Source: Deltaproteobacteria bacterium (GTDB lineage: Bacteria; Desulfobacterota; Desulfobacteria; Desulfobacterales; C00003060). From it: a stretch of DNA of 7,551 nt. Positions 6,720 to 7,551 of the stretch are shown here, in pieces; the stretch's first letter is position 1, and each line of letters begins with the position of its first letter. Below the pieces are notes generated by a model. That model did no database searches, was not told the DNA's origin, and saw only the letters and a list, made by a program, of their open reading frames with translations. A program made the position numbers and the translations under genes. The stretch is taken from positions 1 through 7,551 of the forward strand of contig JAFDGP010000119.1 of NCBI GenBank assembly GCA_019309245.1. Reading direction: 5' to 3'.

Positions 6720-7109
6720 CTATCGACCTCCTTCTATGATGGCCTGTTTGAGGATGGAAAATTTTCGTAATAGGGCTTCAATGCCGGACTGATATCTCAG
6801 ATTGTTTTCCGCGAGCTTGGACATTTCTCGGTCAATGTCCACCCCGGCATGATCTTCTTCGACGATCTCATAGTCTGCCGTCCCGAGCCGGCGGGCCGGA
6901 AAATGAAGGGGGTGGGTTCGGCTCATGGGCACCGAGCGTTCTTCCAGGGCATGATGAAGGGCCTGGTCAAAGTCCAAGTCCTTAGCCTTGTATCCCGGAG
7001 TGGCCACATTGGCCACGTTACTCGCAATGACCCCATGCCTCAGCTTAGCAATTTCTAAAGACCGCTCGACTATGCCGTACGTCTTTCCAAACAACGTTTT
7101 GATCGGCAT
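6720..7109 (-). CDS. flgB: Flagellar proximal rod protein FlgB
   Basis: A 129-residue rod protein of typical FlgB length. The conserved stretch ASNVANVATPGYKAKDLDF spans residues 29-47, and the C-terminus has the helical MSKLAENNLRYQSGIEALLR segment shared by FlgB proteins. It is exported without a cleaved signal and is placed above FliE in the proximal rod. I chose ATG 7109 because GAGGAGG lies six bases ahead and the protein then starts MPIKTLFGKT, as relatives do. The frame stays open to an ATG at 7184, but those 25 extra residues do not look like FlgB and would occupy the leader. It is the first gene after the sigma-54 promoter at 7227-7240. Confidence 0.97.
   Translation of the reverse strand: MPIKTLFGKTYGIVERSLEIAKLRHGVIASNVANVATPGYKAKDLDFDQALHHALEERSVPMSRTHPLHFPARRLGTADYEIVEEDHAGVDIDREMSKLAENNLRYQSGIEALLRKFSILKQAIIEGGR
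6727..6733 (-). promoter_or_regulatory. Ribosome binding site of flgC
   Basis: AAGGAGG on the minus strand, eight bases before ATG 6718. It is embedded in the final codons of flgB, so the two rod genes can be translated at independently set but linked rates. Confidence 0.8.
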
Positions 7110-7115
7110 CAGACG

Positions 7116-7122
7116 CCTCCTC
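7116..7122 (-). promoter_or_regulatory. Ribosome binding site deciding the flgB start
   Basis: GAGGAGG on the minus strand followed by six bases and ATG 7109. Its strength and spacing argue for this start over the upstream in-frame ATG at 7184. Confidence 0.8.
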
Positions 7123-7157
7123 AGCCCTGACACGGCGGCTTGGGATGCAGCATGAAT

Positions 7158-7173
7158 CCCGTCTCCGATCGGG
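7158..7173 (-). repeat. Second dyad in the flgB leader
   Basis: CCCG and CGGG flank an eight-base loop, and the self-complementary CCGATCGG lies at 7165-7172. The dyad is short and could be chance or part of a protein-binding site. It sits between the larger hairpin and the flgB ribosome binding site. Confidence 0.3.
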
Positions 7174-7193
7174 ACACCACGCATAGCGTGCCC
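7171..7193 (-). repeat. Hairpin/dyad in the flgB leader
   Basis: The core is a perfect palindrome, CACGC-ATA-GCGTG (7178-7190). The flanks can pair further: in the transcript GGGCAC can pair with GUGUCC (one G-U pair), giving an alternative stem over the same bases. No U run follows, so it is not a terminator. It lies about 22-44 bases after the inferred transcription start and may be an activator-binding dyad or an mRNA structure. Confidence 0.45.
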
Positions 7194-7226
7194 AAGTCAT
7201 GTGTTTTGAAGCTTCCCTATGTTCAA

Positions 7227-7240
7227 GCAATTTACGTGCC
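7227..7240 (-). promoter_or_regulatory. Sigma-54 (RpoN) promoter of the flgB operon
   Basis: The minus strand reads GGCACG-TAAA-TTGC. The invariant GG (-24) and GC (-12) are exactly ten bases apart, and the elements match the consensus TGGCACG-N4-TTGCW except for the first base. The usual distance puts the transcription start near 7215, giving a leader of about 105 bases before flgB. The -24 element begins five bases after the stop codon of an NtrC-type activator gene, its likely class of partner. Sigma-54 control of rod and ring genes is established in Vibrio (FlrC) and Pseudomonas (FleQ/FleR). Confidence 0.85.
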
Positions 7241-7244
7241 CTGC

Positions 7245-7551
7245 CTACAGCACTGCCATTTGGCGTTTGTATTCATTGAGCTTGTTTCTCAAGGTGCGCA
7301 CACTGATTCCAAGGATGTCCGCCGCGTGTGTCCTATTGCCGTCTGTCTGATCCAGCGCCTGAAAAATCATCTTTTTCTCCATCTCTTTTAAAGACCCACG
7401 AAATCCAACAAGCGCCGCCCGATCGTCCTGGTGGATATCTTCAAGAAATAAATCGGTCCTGGTAATGTGATCCCTCTTGCATAACAAGACTGCCCGCTCG
7501 ATGACATTCTCAAGTTCCCTCACATTGCCCGGCCATGGCATTTGTACCAGC
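7245..7551 (-). CDS. Sigma-54-dependent response regulator (FlrC/FleR/AtoC type), C-terminal end only
   Basis: Only the last 101 residues are in the window; the frame is open through the right edge, so the receiver and most of the AAA+ domain are missing. The visible part starts LVQMPWPGNVRELENVIERA. The WPGNVREL motif is diagnostic of the sensor-2 region of sigma-54 activators. After a linker comes a Fis-type helix-turn-helix with GNRTHAADILGISVRTLRNK and a short tail. Such proteins are phosphorylation- or signal-controlled ATPases that bind enhancer DNA and remodel RpoN polymerase. Its location directly before a sigma-54 promoter and flgB suggests it is the flagellar activator, as FlrC is in Vibrio. 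The sequence here cannot tell a two-component receiver from another sensory domain. Confidence 0.94.
   Translation of the reverse strand, partial: LVQMPWPGNVRELENVIERAVLLCKRDHITRTDLFLEDIHQDDRAALVGFRGSLKEMEKKMIFQALDQTDGNRTHAADILGISVRTLRNKLNEYKRQMAVL

Noticed and set aside
7110..7184. Longer FlgB start at ATG 7184, adding 25 residues
   Set aside because: The extra residues do not resemble FlgB N-termini and would run through the leader dyads. ATG 7109 has a strong, well-spaced GAGGAGG.
7171..7193. Leader hairpin as a terminator of the regulator gene
   Set aside because: No T run follows the stem on the coding strand, and the hairpin lies downstream of the inferred flgB transcription start.

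Overview
This window is the early part of a flagellar basal-body and export gene cluster. Every gene I can support lies on the minus strand, so the biological reading order runs from the high coordinates to the low ones. The order is: the 3' end of a sigma-54-dependent response regulator gene, flgB, flgC, fliE, fliF, fliG, fliH, fliI, fliJ, and a MotE/YlxF-like gene cut by the left edge. The proteins resemble those of Gram-negative, polarly flagellated bacteria. This gene order with an NtrC-type activator directly upstream, a sigma-54 promoter and moderate GC suggests Desulfobacterota (the former Deltaproteobacteria). That placement is inference, because no taxonomic marker is present.

Layout from right to left. 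7551-7245 encodes the end of the activator: the last part of its AAA+ domain and a Fis-type helix-turn-helix. 7244-7110 is a 135-base intergenic region with a near-consensus -24/-12 (sigma-54) promoter five bases past the regulator stop codon, a leader of about 105 bases with two dyads, and a strong Shine-Dalgarno for flgB. 7109-6287 holds flgB and flgC, separated by one base. 6237-5944 is fliE. 5943-5810 is a non-coding gap containing a 6-bp inverted repeat. 5809-1127 is a tightly packed block, fliF-fliG-fliH-fliI, with overlapping or abutting junctions. fliJ follows 11 bases later. After a 68-base spacer comes the MotE-like gene, which starts at a TTG codon and runs off the window.

How the genes work together. 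FliF forms the MS ring, FliG sits on its cytoplasmic face as the rotor/switch protein, FliE joins the MS ring to the rod, and FlgB and FlgC are proximal rod subunits. FliH, FliI and FliJ form the soluble ATPase complex of the flagellar type III exporter, which sends rod, hook and filament subunits out. The MotE-like membrane protein occupies the position that ylxF holds next to fliJ in other bacteria. The regulator and promoter imply that the operon is an activator- and RpoN-dependent flagellar class.

The genes are intact and conventional; I see no mobile element, CRISPR array, RNA gene or defence system. The points most worth a second look are regulatory (promoter, structured leader, fliE-fliF gap) and the non-ATG start of the MotE-like gene. 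I found no convincing undescribed system here.
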